Shown: positions 24,772 through 34,012 of the stretch, one piece after another | Layout: each line of letters starts with the position of its first letter | How positions within the stretch are numbered: position 1 is the first letter of the stretch | Source of the DNA: Streptomyces brasiliensis | GTDB taxonomy: Bacteria > Actinomycetota > Actinomycetes > Streptomycetales > Streptomycetaceae | Length of the DNA: 40,430 bases | Direction of reading: 5' to 3' | Assembly (NCBI RefSeq): GCF_014647875.1 | Contig: NZ_BMQA01000055.1 | Span: 1-40,430 of the forward strand | Program-made: the position numbers and the translations under genes | The notes under the pieces: generated by a model | Database searches by the model: none | Told to the model about the DNA's origin: nothing | What the model saw: the letters and a program-made list of their open reading frames with translations, nothing else

Positions 24772-24794
24772 CCACCATGGTGGCACCTCGTGCC
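24772..24794. promoter_or_regulatory. Overlapping palindromes upstream of panB
   Basis: CCACCATGGTGG (24772-24783) is a perfect palindrome and GGCAC-ctc-GTGCC (24782-24794) overlaps it. They lie between panB and the divergent drug exporter, about 55-75 bp upstream of the panB start. A regulatory role is a guess. Confidence 0.25.
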
Positions 24795-24915
24795 GGTCGG
24801 GGCCAGAGGACCCCCGTGTGATCCAGTACGTCATCCCATCGCACCGGGCTCGTGCCCCGCTCGCCGCCGGGTGGGCCGCCGGCGGGCTGTGCAACGTCTC
24901 GGCAAAGGAATTCAG

Positions 24916-24951
24916 ATACGAGACGGTGCCGTATTGGAATTGTCCTAGGGT
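24916..24951 (+). promoter_or_regulatory. TetR-type operator and -10 box of the DHA2 exporter
   Basis: The 19-bp sequence at 24916-24934 has the symmetric pattern ATACGnnACnGTnnCGTAT, a familiar shape for TetR operators that guard drug pumps. It covers the expected -35 region. TAGGGT (24946-24951) ends 7 bp before the ATG at 24959, so the transcript is leaderless or has a single leader base. The likely repressor is the TetR gene at 26632. Confidence 0.75.
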
Positions 24952-24958
24952 CGTCATC

Positions 24959-26548
24959 ATGACAACTCCTGCCGCCCCAGCCCGGCGCATACCCGAAACG
25001 GTGCACCGGCGCCGCTGGGCGATCCTCGGCGTCCTCATGCTCAGCCTGCTGATCGTCGTGCTGGACAACTCGATCCTGAACGTCGCGATCAAGACGATCT
25101 CCACCCCGGCGCCGACCGGACTCGGCGCCACCCAGAGCGAGATCGAGTGGGCGATCAACTCGTACACCCTCGTCTTCGCGGGCCTCTTGTTCACGGCGGG
25201 TCTCATCGGCGACCGGCTCGGCCGCAAGAAGGTGCTGCTCGGCGGTCTGATCGTGTTCGGTGTCGGCTCGGCCCTCGCCGCCGAGTCCGGCTCCCCGGGC
25301 ACGCTCATCGCCTACCGCGCGCTCATGGCGCTCGGCGCCGCCTTCGTCATGCCCGCCACCCTCGCCGTGCTGATGAACGTCTTCGAGCGCGAGGAGCAGC
25401 CGAAGGCCATCGGCATCTGGGCGGGCGGTGTCGGTCTCGCCATCGCCATCGGGCCGATCACCGGCGGCGCGCTGCTCGACCACTTCTGGTGGGGTTCCGT
25501 CTTCCTGATCAACGTGCCGATCGTGATCGTCGCCGTCGCGCTGATGATCTGGCTCGTGCCCGACTCGCGCGACCCCAGGCCCGGCCGCCTCGACCCCGTC
25601 GGCGTGGTGCTGTCCGTCGTCGGCCTGGTCCTGCTCGTCTACGGCATCATCAAGGGTGGCGAGCTGGCCGACTTCAAGGACGCCAAGGTGCTCGCGACCA
25701 TCGCCGCCGGTCTTGTGGTGCTGGCCGGGTTCGTGATCTTCGAGAAGCGCAGCACCCACCCGTCGCTCGATGTCACCTATTTCAAGAACAAGGTCTTCTC
25801 GGCCGCCATGAGCGCCATCGCGCTCGTGTTCTTCGCGCTGATGGGCGTGACCTTCTTCTCGGTCTTCTACACCCAGAGCGTGCGCGGCTACTCGCCGCTG
25901 CAGTCCGGTCTGCTGATGCTGCCGCTGGCCGCCGCACAGATGATCTTCGCTCCGCGGGCCCGTCTGGTGGTGGACCGCTTCGGCTACAAGGTCACCACGA
26001 CCGCCGGTCTGATCCTGGTCGCAGCGACCCTGGCGGTCTTCGGCACCTTCGAGAAGGACACGCCGATCTGGTTCCTCGAGGTCGTCTTCTTCCTCATGGG
26101 CACCGGCATGGCGCACATCATGACGCCGACGTCCGTCGTCATCATGCAGGCGCTGCCCAGGGAGAAGGCGGGCTCCGCGTCCGCACTCAGCAACACCTTC
26201 CGCCAGGTCGGCGGCGCCCTCGGCATCGCCGTGCTGGGCTCGGTCCTGGCCACCTCGTACCGCACCGGCATCGAGGACAAGCTCGGCCTGCTGCCGCCGG
26301 GCCTGAGGGGCACCGCGGGCGAGTCCATCGAGGCCACGCTGGGTGTCGCCGCCAAGCTCGGCCCGCAGGGCAACGCTCTGGTCGGCCCGGCCAACGACGC
26401 GTTCCTGCACGCCATGCACGTCACGGCGCTGTGCGGGACCGGCGTCGCGATCATCGGCGCCGTGGTGACGGCGCTGTTCCTGCCGGGCAAGCCGCCGGAG
26501 CGTCAGGAGGGCAAGCAGGAGCAGGAGTTGGTCGCCGCCACCGATTGA
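24959..26548 (+). CDS. DHA2-family MFS drug exporter (EmrB/QacA type)
   Basis: A 529-residue proton antiporter with about 14 membrane helices. The DHA2 motif LDNSILNVAIKTI occurs in helix 1, and GDRLGRKKVLLGG follows helix 2. It should expel toxic organic compounds. ATG 24959 is the first start after the promoter; no ribosome site precedes it. The TetR gene follows 83 bp downstream on the same strand, which, with the operator upstream, forms a self-regulated efflux unit. Confidence 0.93.
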   Translation: MTTPAAPARRIPETVHRRRWAILGVLMLSLLIVVLDNSILNVAIKTISTPAPTGLGATQSEIEWAINSYTLVFAGLLFTAGLIGDRLGRKKVLLGGLIVFGVGSALAAESGSPGTLIAYRALMALGAAFVMPATLAVLMNVFEREEQPKAIGIWAGGVGLAIAIGPITGGALLDHFWWGSVFLINVPIVIVAVALMIWLVPDSRDPRPGRLDPVGVVLSVVGLVLLVYGIIKGGELADFKDAKVLATIAAGLVVLAGFVIFEKRSTHPSLDVTYFKNKVFSAAMSAIALVFFALMGVTFFSVFYTQSVRGYSPLQSGLLMLPLAAAQMIFAPRARLVVDRFGYKVTTTAGLILVAATLAVFGTFEKDTPIWFLEVVFFLMGTGMAHIMTPTSVVIMQALPREKAGSASALSNTFRQVGGALGIAVLGSVLATSYRTGIEDKLGLLPPGLRGTAGESIEATLGVAAKLGPQGNALVGPANDAFLHAMHVTALCGTGVAIIGAVVTALFLPGKPPERQEGKQEQELVAATD

Positions 26549-26590
26549 CGATGACCGGGGACGGAGAGGCGTCACGGGGGAAGGAGGCCG

Positions 26591-26610
26591 CTGCGGGACA
26601 ATTCCCGCAG
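26591..26610 (+). promoter_or_regulatory. Hairpin between exporter and tetR gene
   Basis: CTGCGGG (26591-26597) pairs with CCCGCAG (26604-26610) around a 6-base AT-rich loop. It could reduce read-through into the tetR gene or serve as a second operator. It lies 21 bp before the chosen tetR start. Confidence 0.4.
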
Positions 26611-26631
26611 CACAGTGGAAGGACGGGAAAC

Positions 26632-27261
26632 GTGACCCTTGCCGAGAGCCGACCGCAGCCGTGCGGTCCCGCCCGGGGCCGCCCGCGCAGCGAGGCCGTG
26701 GAACGCGCCATCCTGGAAGGCGCGATGAGACTCCTGGAGGAGGGCGTGCCCCTCTCGGAGCTCTCCATCGAGCGCATCGCGCGCACGGCCGGCGTCGGCA
26801 AGGCCACCATCTACCGCCGCTGGAGCGGCAAGGAGGAACTGTTCGTCGACGTCATGCGCGCCGCCGAACCCCCCGACCCCGAACTCCCCGGCACCTCGAT
26901 GCGCGACGACCTGGTCGTGCTGCTCGAATCCCTGCGCCAACGGGGCCTCGTCAACCGGTCGTCGGCGATCCTGCACAACGTCCAGGCGCAGATGAAGAGC
27001 AGCCCCAAACTGTGGGCCGCGTACCACGCGATGGTGATAACGCCCCGGCGCAACCTGAGCCTCGAGGTCCTGCGCCGGGGCCAGCGCAACGGCGAACTCC
27101 GCACGGACGTCGACATCGAGCTGGCCAACGACATGTTCGTCGGCCCCATGCTCGTACGGTCCGTCATGCGCCCCGACGTCGATCTCCCCGGGGAGCTGTC
27201 GGAGCAGATCGTGGACACCGTGCTCGAAGGACTACGGCCCGTCAGCTCCCCGGAGACGTAG
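26632..27261 (+). CDS. TetR-family regulator of the DHA2 exporter
   Basis: A 209-residue TetR protein. The helix-turn-helix reads LSIERIARTAGVGKATIYRRW, and the rest is the TetR_C ligand domain (with RRNLSLEVLRRGQRNGELR, common in repressors near MFS pumps). GTG 26632 is preferred because GGAAGGA stands 9 bp before it and the helical start follows; an in-frame ATG at 26551 would add 27 disordered residues. Its most likely target is the operator at 24916. Autoregulation would follow if it is read from the exporter promoter. Confidence 0.88.
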   Translation: MTLAESRPQPCGPARGRPRSEAVERAILEGAMRLLEEGVPLSELSIERIARTAGVGKATIYRRWSGKEELFVDVMRAAEPPDPELPGTSMRDDLVVLLESLRQRGLVNRSSAILHNVQAQMKSSPKLWAAYHAMVITPRRNLSLEVLRRGQRNGELRTDVDIELANDMFVGPMLVRSVMRPDVDLPGELSEQIVDTVLEGLRPVSSPET

Positions 27262-27369
27262 CCCGAATGTGCGGTTTTCGTCACAGCCACCACCCGTCCG
27301 GCCGGTAACCGGAACCCGTGGCGCGGACTCGATCGTCCTGGTCTTCCGTACGGCCGTCATGCGACGGCG

Positions 27370-27395
27370 GAACGGAACCGTTCATCCCCTAGGGT
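27370..27395 (+). promoter_or_regulatory. Palindrome and -10 box before the EEP-fold gene
   Basis: GAACGG-AA-CCGTTC (27370-27383) is a perfect 6-2-6 palindrome. It ends 6 bp before a -10 candidate TAGGGT (27390-27395), which predicts a start of transcription near 27402 and a leader of about 42 bases. The palindrome position suits a repressor site. Confidence 0.45.
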
Positions 27396-27443
27396 CGTGA
27401 CCCGGGGGATACGGTGTGCACGGCGGGCAGTGAGGCAGACGGT

Positions 27444-28505
27444 ATGGCGCAGCAGGCGTACATGACGGAGACGGACCACGGCGGCTCGGGGCCCGAGCAC
27501 CGGGGTTCCAGACTCCGGCGCCTGCTGAAACGCCTGCTGAAGCGCCTGCTCGACGGCTGGCGCGGCGATCCCCGCATCTGGCGCCGGGGCCTCGTGCTCG
27601 CCGCCCTCGCGCTCCTGCTCGCCCTGGTGCTGAGACTGCACTCGCGCATCCCCAACACCGTGGGCAACCTCGGCAGTCTCACGGAGACCTTCCTGCCCTG
27701 GCTGGGCCTGCTGATCCCGGTGCTGCTGGTCCTCGGCCTGATCCGGAAGTCGGCGAGCGCCCTGATCGCGGTGCTGCTGCCCGCGATCGTCTGGCTTAAC
27801 CTGTTCGGCGGGCTGCTCGCGGACCGGACCGGTTCCGGCGGCAACCTCATGGTGGCCACCCACAACGTCAACGCCGAGAACCCCGACCCGTCCGGTACGG
27901 CCCGTGACGTGGCCGCGTCCGGCGCGGACGTACTGGCACTGGAGGAGCTGCAGGCGTCCGCGGTGCCGGTCTACGAGCGGGCGCTGAAGTCGACGTACAA
28001 GTACCACGCGGTCGTCGGCACGGTCGGGCTGTGGAGCAAGTACCCGATGACCGACGTCCGGGCCGTCGACATCAAGCTGGGCTGGAAGCGGGCGATGCGC
28101 GCCACGGTGACGACCCCGGCCGGACCGCTCGCGGTGTACGTCGCCCACCTTCCCTCGGTGCGGGTGAAGATGGAGACCGGGTTCACCGCCCGACAGCGCG
28201 ACAAGAGCGCCGACGCGCTCGGCGAGGCCATCGCCGACGAGAGGCTGCACGAGGTCGTGCTGCTGGGCGACCTCAACGGCACGATGAACGACCGGGCGCT
28301 CAACGCCGTGACCTCCCAGATGCGCTCGACGCAGGGCGCGGCGGGCAGCGGCTTCGGGTTCAGCTGGCCGGCGTCCTTCCCGATGGCGCGGATCGACCAG
28401 ATCATGGTCAAGGGTGTCGAGCCGGAGAGTTCGTGGACCCTGCCCGAGACGGGCAGCGACCATCTCCCGATCGCCGCGCGTGTGAAGGTGGACACATCGT
28501 CCTGA
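27444..28505 (+). CDS. Membrane-anchored endonuclease/exonuclease/phosphatase-fold protein
   Basis: A 353-residue protein with three hydrophobic helices (about 49-65, 83-100 and 104-120) followed by a catalytic EEP domain facing outside the cell. Active-site marks are HNVN (140-143), LALEELQ, GDLNGT and GSDHLP near the C terminus. Relatives cut nucleic acids, phosphodiesters or phospholipids; the substrate is unknown. The segment RLLKRLLKRLLDGW is encoded by a 12-base unit repeated three times. ATG 27444 has GAGG 8 bp upstream; a GTG at 27414 lacks one. Confidence 0.85.
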   Translation: MAQQAYMTETDHGGSGPEHRGSRLRRLLKRLLKRLLDGWRGDPRIWRRGLVLAALALLLALVLRLHSRIPNTVGNLGSLTETFLPWLGLLIPVLLVLGLIRKSASALIAVLLPAIVWLNLFGGLLADRTGSGGNLMVATHNVNAENPDPSGTARDVAASGADVLALEELQASAVPVYERALKSTYKYHAVVGTVGLWSKYPMTDVRAVDIKLGWKRAMRATVTTPAGPLAVYVAHLPSVRVKMETGFTARQRDKSADALGEAIADERLHEVVLLGDLNGTMNDRALNAVTSQMRSTQGAAGSGFGFSWPASFPMARIDQIMVKGVEPESSWTLPETGSDHLPIAARVKVDTSS

Positions 28506-28555
28506 CGGACATGTCGCCGTAACCGGCCGGAATACTGCGCCTGAGAGACTTTGTT

Positions 28556-28580
28556 CCGTACTTGAACATAGGCTGTACGG
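28556..28580 (+). promoter_or_regulatory. Inverted repeat around a -10 box of the AraJ-like pump
   Basis: CCGTAC (28556-28561) and GTACGG (28575-28580) flank 13 bases that contain TAGGCT (28569-28574), a -10 match. A protein bound here would block the promoter. The gene starts at 28614, giving a leader of about 33 bases. Confidence 0.45.
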
Positions 28581-28613
28581 ACTCCGCTCTCCCGTGAAAG
28601 GCACAGGCACTCC

Positions 28614-29831
28614 ATGCCTCTGGCCCTGCTCGCCCTGGCCGTCGGCGCCTTCGGCATCGGCACGACCGAGTTTGTGATGATGGGCCTGCTGCCCGACGTC
28701 GCGGACGACCTGCGCATCTCCATCCCCGCCGCCGGTCATCTGGTCTCGGCGTACGCGCTGGGCGTGGTGATCGGCGCCCCGCTGCTCGCGGCCGTGACCG
28801 CCCGCCTGTCCCGCCGAACGGTCCTCATCTCGCTGATGGTCCTGTTCGTCGCGGGCAACGCCCTGTCCGCGCTCGCCCCCGGCTACGAGACGCTGCTCGC
28901 CGCCCGCTTCCTGAGCGGTCTGCCGCACGGTGCCTTCTTCGGCGTCGGCGCGGTCGTCGCGACCGGCATGGCCGCGCCCGAGCGCAAGGCCCGCTCGGTC
29001 TCCCTGATGTTCCTGGGCCTGACGATCGCCAACATCGCGGGCGTCCCGGCCGCCACCCTCACCGGCCAGCACCTGGGCTGGCGGGCGACCTTCCTCGGGG
29101 TGAGCGTGATCGGCCTCGCGGCGATAGCGTCGCTGGCCCTGCTGATCCCCCACGACCACACCCATGCCCCCACGGTCGGCCTGCGCGGCGAACTGGCCGC
29201 CCTGCGCTCCCTGCCGGTCTGGCTCGCGCTCGGTACGACCGTGGCGGGTTTCGGCGCCCTGTTCGCGGCGTACAGCTACGTCACGCCGATGCTGACGGAC
29301 GCCGCCGGCTTCGCCGAGACCAGCGTGACACTGCTCCTCGCCCTGTTCGGCGTCGGCGCCACGGCGGGCAACCTCCTGGGCGGCCGCCTGGCCGACCACT
29401 CGATGCGCGGTACCCTCTTCGGCGGCCTGACGTCCCTGGCGGCGGTACTGGCGGTGTTCCCGCTGCTGATGTCCTCCGCCTGGAGCGCGGTGCCGGCGGT
29501 GGCCCTCCTCGGCATGGCGGCGTTCATCACCGGTTCGCCGCTCCAGCTGATGGTCATGGAAAAGGCATCGGCGGCCCCGTCCCTGGCGTCCTCCGCCAAC
29601 CAGGCGGCCTTCAACCTCGCCAACGCGGGCGGCGCCTGGATCGGCGGCCTGGCGCTGGCAGCGGGCTTCGGAGTCACGTCACCGGCGGTCGCGGGGGCGG
29701 GGCTGGCGGTGCTCGGACTCGCGGTGGCCGGCCTGGCCTACGCCGTGGACCGGCGGGGCGTCCAGCACGCCGGCCGGGAGCGCGTGGTCTGCACGCATCT
29801 GCCGGAGCACTCCGAGAGCTTCACCCACTGA
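28614..29831 (+). CDS. AraJ/YdhP-like MFS transporter
   Basis: A 405-residue major facilitator of the DHA1 group with 12 helices. The N-terminal phrase GAFGIGTTEFVMMGLLPDVADDL is characteristic of the AraJ/chloramphenicol-resistance (CmlR-like) subgroup. It probably pumps out a drug or metabolite; the ligand is not known. ATG 28614 has only a weak ribosome site (GAAAGG, 14 bp upstream). The final 30 residues are hydrophilic. It converges on the NAD synthetase gene with a hairpin between. Confidence 0.87.
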   Translation: MPLALLALAVGAFGIGTTEFVMMGLLPDVADDLRISIPAAGHLVSAYALGVVIGAPLLAAVTARLSRRTVLISLMVLFVAGNALSALAPGYETLLAARFLSGLPHGAFFGVGAVVATGMAAPERKARSVSLMFLGLTIANIAGVPAATLTGQHLGWRATFLGVSVIGLAAIASLALLIPHDHTHAPTVGLRGELAALRSLPVWLALGTTVAGFGALFAAYSYVTPMLTDAAGFAETSVTLLLALFGVGATAGNLLGGRLADHSMRGTLFGGLTSLAAVLAVFPLLMSSAWSAVPAVALLGMAAFITGSPLQLMVMEKASAAPSLASSANQAAFNLANAGGAWIGGLALAAGFGVTSPAVAGAGLAVLGLAVAGLAYAVDRRGVQHAGRERVVCTHLPEHSESFTH

Positions 29832-29864
29832 CCCGGGGGCACGACTGACCCGCGGACACGACGA

Positions 29865-29894
29865 GGGGGCGCCCGGTGACCATCGGGTGCCCCC
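29865..29894. terminator. Two-way terminator hairpin
   Basis: Arms 29865-29875 and 29884-29894 form an 11-bp stem with one G-T pair and an 8-base loop. It lies between the convergent transporter and nadE genes and can serve both. Confidence 0.75.
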
Positions 29895-29918
29895 TGCCGT
29901 CGTCGCCGTCACTGTCGC

Positions 29919-31985
29919 TCAAGCGGTCTCGTGACGTCCCGCCTCCGGGATGTCGAAGCGGGCGAGGTCTCGCAGCCAGGCCCGTGCGTTGCCGTCGGAG
30001 GGGGCGCGCCAGTCGCCGCGCGGTGAGAGCGAACCGCCGGCCGAGACCTTCGGCCCGTTCGGCATGGCCGATCGTTTGAACTGCGCGAACGCGAAGAACC
30101 GGCGGCAGAAGACCTCCAGCCAGCGCCGGATCTCCGCCAGGTCGTACGCCACCTGCTTCGCCTCGGGGAAGCCAGGCGGCCAGGCTCCGGCGTTCGGATC
30201 GTGCCAGGCGTGCCAAGCCAGGAAGGCGATCTTCGACGGCCGGAAGCCGTACCGCAGCACATGGAAGAGCGTGAAGTCGTGCAGCGCGTACGGGCCGATC
30301 CTGGACTCGGTGGACTGCATCTCCTCGCCCGGTACGAGCTCCGGGCTGATTTCGGTGTCGAGGATCGCGGCGAGCGTCTTGCCGGTCTCCTCGTCGAACT
30401 GACCGCTGCTGATGACCCAGCGGATCAGATGCTGGATCAGTGTCTTCGGCACGCCCGAGTTGACGTTGTAGTGGCTCATCTGGTCGCCCACGCCGTACGT
30501 GGACCAGCCGAGCGCCAGCTCCGACAGGTCTCCGGTGCCCAGCACGATGCCCCCGCGCTGGTTGGCCAGCCGGAACAGGTAGTCGGTGCGCAGCCCGGCC
30601 TGCACGTTCTCGAAGGTGACGTCGTACACCGGCTCGCCGGACGCGAACGGGTGGCCCATCTCCGTCAGCATCAGCCGCGCGGTGGGCGTGATGTCCAGCT
30701 CGGCCGCGGTGACGCCGAGCGAGCGCATCAGCTTGTGGGCGTTGTCCTTGGTGTGGTCGCTGGTGGCGAAGCCGGGCAGCGTGAAGGCCAGGATGTCGCT
30801 GCGCGGGCGGCCGGCTCGGTCCATCGCGCGGGCGGCGACGATCAGGGCGTGCGTGGAGTCGAGGCCGCCGGACACCCCGATGACGACCTTCGGGCCGCCG
30901 ATCGCGGCCAACCGCTGCTGGAGACCCTCGACCTGAATGTTGTACGCCTCGTAGCAGTCCAGGGCGAGGCGGTCGGGGTCGGCCGGCACGAACGGGAAAC
31001 GCTCCAGGCGACGGCGCAGCCCCAGGTCGGTGAGCGGCGGATCGAGCTCGAACGTGACCGTCCGGAAGTCGTCGGTCCGCGCGCGGTGAGTGCGGCGGTT
31101 GTCGTCGAACGTGCCCGTCCGCTGCCGCTCCTGCCGCAGGAGGTCGAGGTCCACGTCGGCCACCGCGTACTCGTCGCCGAGCGGGAACCGCTCGGTCTCG
31201 GCCAGCAGCACGCCGTTCTCGTAGATCATGGTCTGGCCGTCCCAGGACAGGTCGGTGGTCGACTCGCCCAGTCCGGCCGCCGCGTAGACGTACGCGGCGA
31301 GGCAGCGGGAGGACGCCGAGCGGCACAGCAGCTTGCGGTCCTCGGCCCGCCCGACCGTGATCGGACTGCCCGAAAGATTGACGAGGAGGGTCGCACCGGC
31401 GAGGGCCGCCTCCGCGCTGGGCGGCACCGGCACCCACATGTCCTCGCAGATCTCCGCGTGCAGCACGAGACCGGGAACGTCCTGGGCCGCGAACAGCAGA
31501 TCCACGCCGAACGGTACGGCCTCGCCGCCGACACGGATCGGCCCGCCGCGCTCGTCGGCGCCGTCGGCGATCTGCCGGCGCTCGTAGAACTCCCGGTAGT
31601 TCGGCGGGTACGACTTGGGCACGACACCGAGGACACGGCCGCGGTGCACGATCACCGCGCAGTTGTAGATCCGGTTGCGGTGGCGCAGCGGGGCGCCGAC
31701 GACGAGGACCGGCAGCAGCTCCGCCGACCCGGCCACCACCTCTTGGAGCGCCTCCTCGACCTGATCGAGCAGCGCGTCCTGCAGCAGCAGGTCCTCGATC
31801 GAGTAGCCGCACAGCACCATCTCCGGGAAGACGGCGACGGCGACCCCCTCCCCGCCGCACCGGCGCGCGTGGCGAAGGACCGCTTCGGCGTTGGCTTGCG
31901 GGTCCGCGACGGCGGTGTGACCCGTACACGCTGCGACGCGTGCGAAGCCATGCTGATAGATCGACCAGAAGTTCAACGGAGGCAC
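29919..31985 (-). CDS. nadE: Glutamine-dependent NAD synthetase
   Basis: A 688-residue two-domain enzyme making NAD from nicotinate adenine dinucleotide with ATP and ammonia from glutamine. The N-terminal nitrilase-type glutaminase has the triad E55, K124 and C180; the C-terminal synthetase has the P-loop SGGLDST. Size agrees with the mycobacterial enzyme. The GTG start is set by TACACT (minus strand, 31992-31997), 6 bp upstream, so the mRNA should be leaderless; no ribosome site is present. It is a single gene, bounded by hairpins on both sides. Confidence 0.96.
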   Translation of the reverse strand: MPPLNFWSIYQHGFARVAACTGHTAVADPQANAEAVLRHARRCGGEGVAVAVFPEMVLCGYSIEDLLLQDALLDQVEEALQEVVAGSAELLPVLVVGAPLRHRNRIYNCAVIVHRGRVLGVVPKSYPPNYREFYERRQIADGADERGGPIRVGGEAVPFGVDLLFAAQDVPGLVLHAEICEDMWVPVPPSAEAALAGATLLVNLSGSPITVGRAEDRKLLCRSASSRCLAAYVYAAAGLGESTTDLSWDGQTMIYENGVLLAETERFPLGDEYAVADVDLDLLRQERQRTGTFDDNRRTHRARTDDFRTVTFELDPPLTDLGLRRRLERFPFVPADPDRLALDCYEAYNIQVEGLQQRLAAIGGPKVVIGVSGGLDSTHALIVAARAMDRAGRPRSDILAFTLPGFATSDHTKDNAHKLMRSLGVTAAELDITPTARLMLTEMGHPFASGEPVYDVTFENVQAGLRTDYLFRLANQRGGIVLGTGDLSELALGWSTYGVGDQMSHYNVNSGVPKTLIQHLIRWVISSGQFDEETGKTLAAILDTEISPELVPGEEMQSTESRIGPYALHDFTLFHVLRYGFRPSKIAFLAWHAWHDPNAGAWPPGFPEAKQVAYDLAEIRRWLEVFCRRFFAFAQFKRSAMPNGPKVSAGGSLSPRGDWRAPSDGNARAWLRDLARFDIPEAGRHETA

Positions 31986-32016
31986 GGGCCCAGTGTAATC
32001 GTCAAAGCGACGCAAT

Positions 32017-32053
32017 GGGGTGGCGCGGGGTGTGGTGCACCCCACGCCACCCC
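32017..32053 (-). terminator. Hairpin terminator after the sedolisin gene
   Basis: Arms 32017-32032 and 32038-32053 pair along 15 of 16 positions with loop TGGTG. It follows the protease stop by 18 bp on the minus strand and shields the nadE promoter. Confidence 0.8.
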
Positions 32054-32071
32054 AGGAGTCCCGCCAGGGGA

Positions 32072-34012
32072 TCAGCGGCGTCCGAACGACTCGACGTAGC
32101 CGTTCGCGGGCGTACCCACGCCGGTCACGTCGTCGTAGCCCGTCACGGCCTTGAGCGAGCTGTCGACGCCGAGGCTGCGGACCGAGGTCAGCAGGCCGTC
32201 GGTGGCGTCGAAGCTGTTGGCGAAGTCGACGCGGGCGACCGCCAGGCCGGAGCCCGTCGGGTTGTCCGTCACGTCGTGGTACGCCTTCGAGCCGTACTTG
32301 GCGTAGATCACCGGGTTGGCGAAGCCGATGGCCTTGCCGCCGCGAGCCTCCTGCGCCAGGGCCTGGACGGCCGCGATCACCGGCGCGGCCAGCGAGGTGC
32401 CGCCGATCCGGTACTCGCTGTACTGCTGCGACCCGTCCGGGAAGGTCTGCGTCTGGCCGACCTTGAAACCGGTGTTCGGGTCGGCGATCGCCGAGATGTC
32501 CGGGACGACGCGGTTGCCGGCCGGGCTGTTGGCCGTGGCCAGCGCCTTCGGGACGACACCCTTCTGGTACGACGGCTCGGCCACCGTGCTGCTGGTGCCG
32601 CCGCCCGCGCCCGAGGTGAACCCGCCCGGGAAACCGTTCCAGCTCTTGCCGTCGGCCGACAGGTTCGCCTTCTCGGTGCCCCAGCCGGTCTCCCACAGGT
32701 ACTTGTCGCCCTTGCCGACGGCCAGCGAGGTACCGCCGACGGCGGTCACCCACGCCGAGTTGGCCGGGGTGTCGACCTGCTTCGTACCGGTGTGGGCGAC
32801 CTCGTCGCCGTTGTCGCCGGAGGAGAAGTAGAAGCCGATGCCCTCCACCGCGCCGAGCTGGAAGACCTGGTCGTAGGCGGCCTGGACGTCCGGGGTCTCG
32901 TTGGCCTCGATGTCGCCCCAGGAGTTGGAGACGATGTCGGCCAGGTGGTTGTCGACGATCTTGCCGAGCGAGTCGAGCAGGTCGTCGTCATAGCAGGACG
33001 AGGCGCCCACGTACGTGACGTCCGCGGCCGGCGCGACCGCGTGCACGGCCTCGACGTCGAGGGTCTCCTCGCCGTACCAGCCGGCCGCGCCGCACTCGTC
33101 GGTCTTCTTGTAGTTCTTCGGCAGCACCTGGTGCAGCTGACCGCTCTTCCAGGTCGCGTCACCGTGCTTGTTCGCGTAGGTGGCCGCGTCGACGGCGATC
33201 GTCGGCGAGGCATAGGCGTCCGTGATGGCGACGCGGACGCCTCGGCCGGTGTACGTGCCCGCGCCGTAGGCGGCGCGCAGCTGCTTGCCGGTGTAACCCT
33301 CGACGGCGTACGGGATCTTCTTGCCGTAGGCGCTCGGCAGCGTGGTCGCGGTGTTCGAGCCGTAGTACGAGGAGAACGGCCCGGCGTTCTTGAACACGGC
33401 GTCCGGCGGCGGCAGTTGGTCCTGGTGGCTCGCCCGGTGCGGCGCGCTGTCCAGACCGGTCACGGTCAGGACGGCACCCTTCAGGCTCTGAGGCACCGAG
33501 GCCGCCTTCGACGGCGCGCGGTAGGTCTTCGAACCCTTGGCGAAGTTGTGCAGCTGGGTGCCGAACGCCTTCTCGGCGGCGGCCACGTCACCGGTGACGG
33601 CGACGTAGTGCTGCGTGACCTCGGTGACCTTCAGCCCGGCCGCGTTCAGCCAGGACTTGACGGCGGCCACCTGCGCCTTGGTCGCGCCGAAGTGCGCCTG
33701 CACCTGCTTGGCGGTCAGGTACTTGCCGTACAGCGGCGAGGACGGGTCGGACACCGCCTTCGCGTAGGCGGCCAGCCCGGAGGCGTTCCGGCCGGCCAGG
33801 TACACCCGGGCGGAGACCCGGGCCTTGTCCGAGGTGGCGCCCTTGTCCGCCTTGGCCGTCGCCCACGCGGGCTTGGTGCCCGCGAGCGAGTGCCGGGCCG
33901 GGCTGTCCGAGGCGTGCGCTGCGGGTATGCCGAACGCCAGCGCGCCGGCGAGCATCGGCAGTGTCGCTGCCAGGCTCACTCCGGCGCGCGTTCTGGCACG
34001 GTTGGATCTCAT
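32072..34012 (-). CDS. Secreted S53 (sedolisin) serine-carboxyl protease
   Basis: A 646-residue secreted protease made as a pro-enzyme. A Sec signal ends near AAHASD (about residue 35); the activation domain follows to about 190. The catalytic residues are E315 and D319 (GEETLD), the oxyanion aspartate D400 in SGDNG, and the nucleophile S540 in GGTS; a calcium loop lies near the C-terminal DVTGVGTP. Such enzymes work in acid and feed the cell peptides. AGGGGG stands before ATG 34012. TTGACT, a possible -35, lies farther upstream, but I could not place its -10. Confidence 0.93.
   Translation of the reverse strand: MRSNRARTRAGVSLAATLPMLAGALAFGIPAAHASDSPARHSLAGTKPAWATAKADKGATSDKARVSARVYLAGRNASGLAAYAKAVSDPSSPLYGKYLTAKQVQAHFGATKAQVAAVKSWLNAAGLKVTEVTQHYVAVTGDVAAAEKAFGTQLHNFAKGSKTYRAPSKAASVPQSLKGAVLTVTGLDSAPHRASHQDQLPPPDAVFKNAGPFSSYYGSNTATTLPSAYGKKIPYAVEGYTGKQLRAAYGAGTYTGRGVRVAITDAYASPTIAVDAATYANKHGDATWKSGQLHQVLPKNYKKTDECGAAGWYGEETLDVEAVHAVAPAADVTYVGASSCYDDDLLDSLGKIVDNHLADIVSNSWGDIEANETPDVQAAYDQVFQLGAVEGIGFYFSSGDNGDEVAHTGTKQVDTPANSAWVTAVGGTSLAVGKGDKYLWETGWGTEKANLSADGKSWNGFPGGFTSGAGGGTSSTVAEPSYQKGVVPKALATANSPAGNRVVPDISAIADPNTGFKVGQTQTFPDGSQQYSEYRIGGTSLAAPVIAAVQALAQEARGGKAIGFANPVIYAKYGSKAYHDVTDNPTGSGLAVARVDFANSFDATDGLLTSVRSLGVDSSLKAVTGYDDVTGVGTPANGYVESFGRR

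Noticed and set aside
32000..32005. TTGACG on the minus strand as a -35 box for nadE
   Set aside because: It lies only 2 bp from the -10 box, far too close for a sigma factor site.
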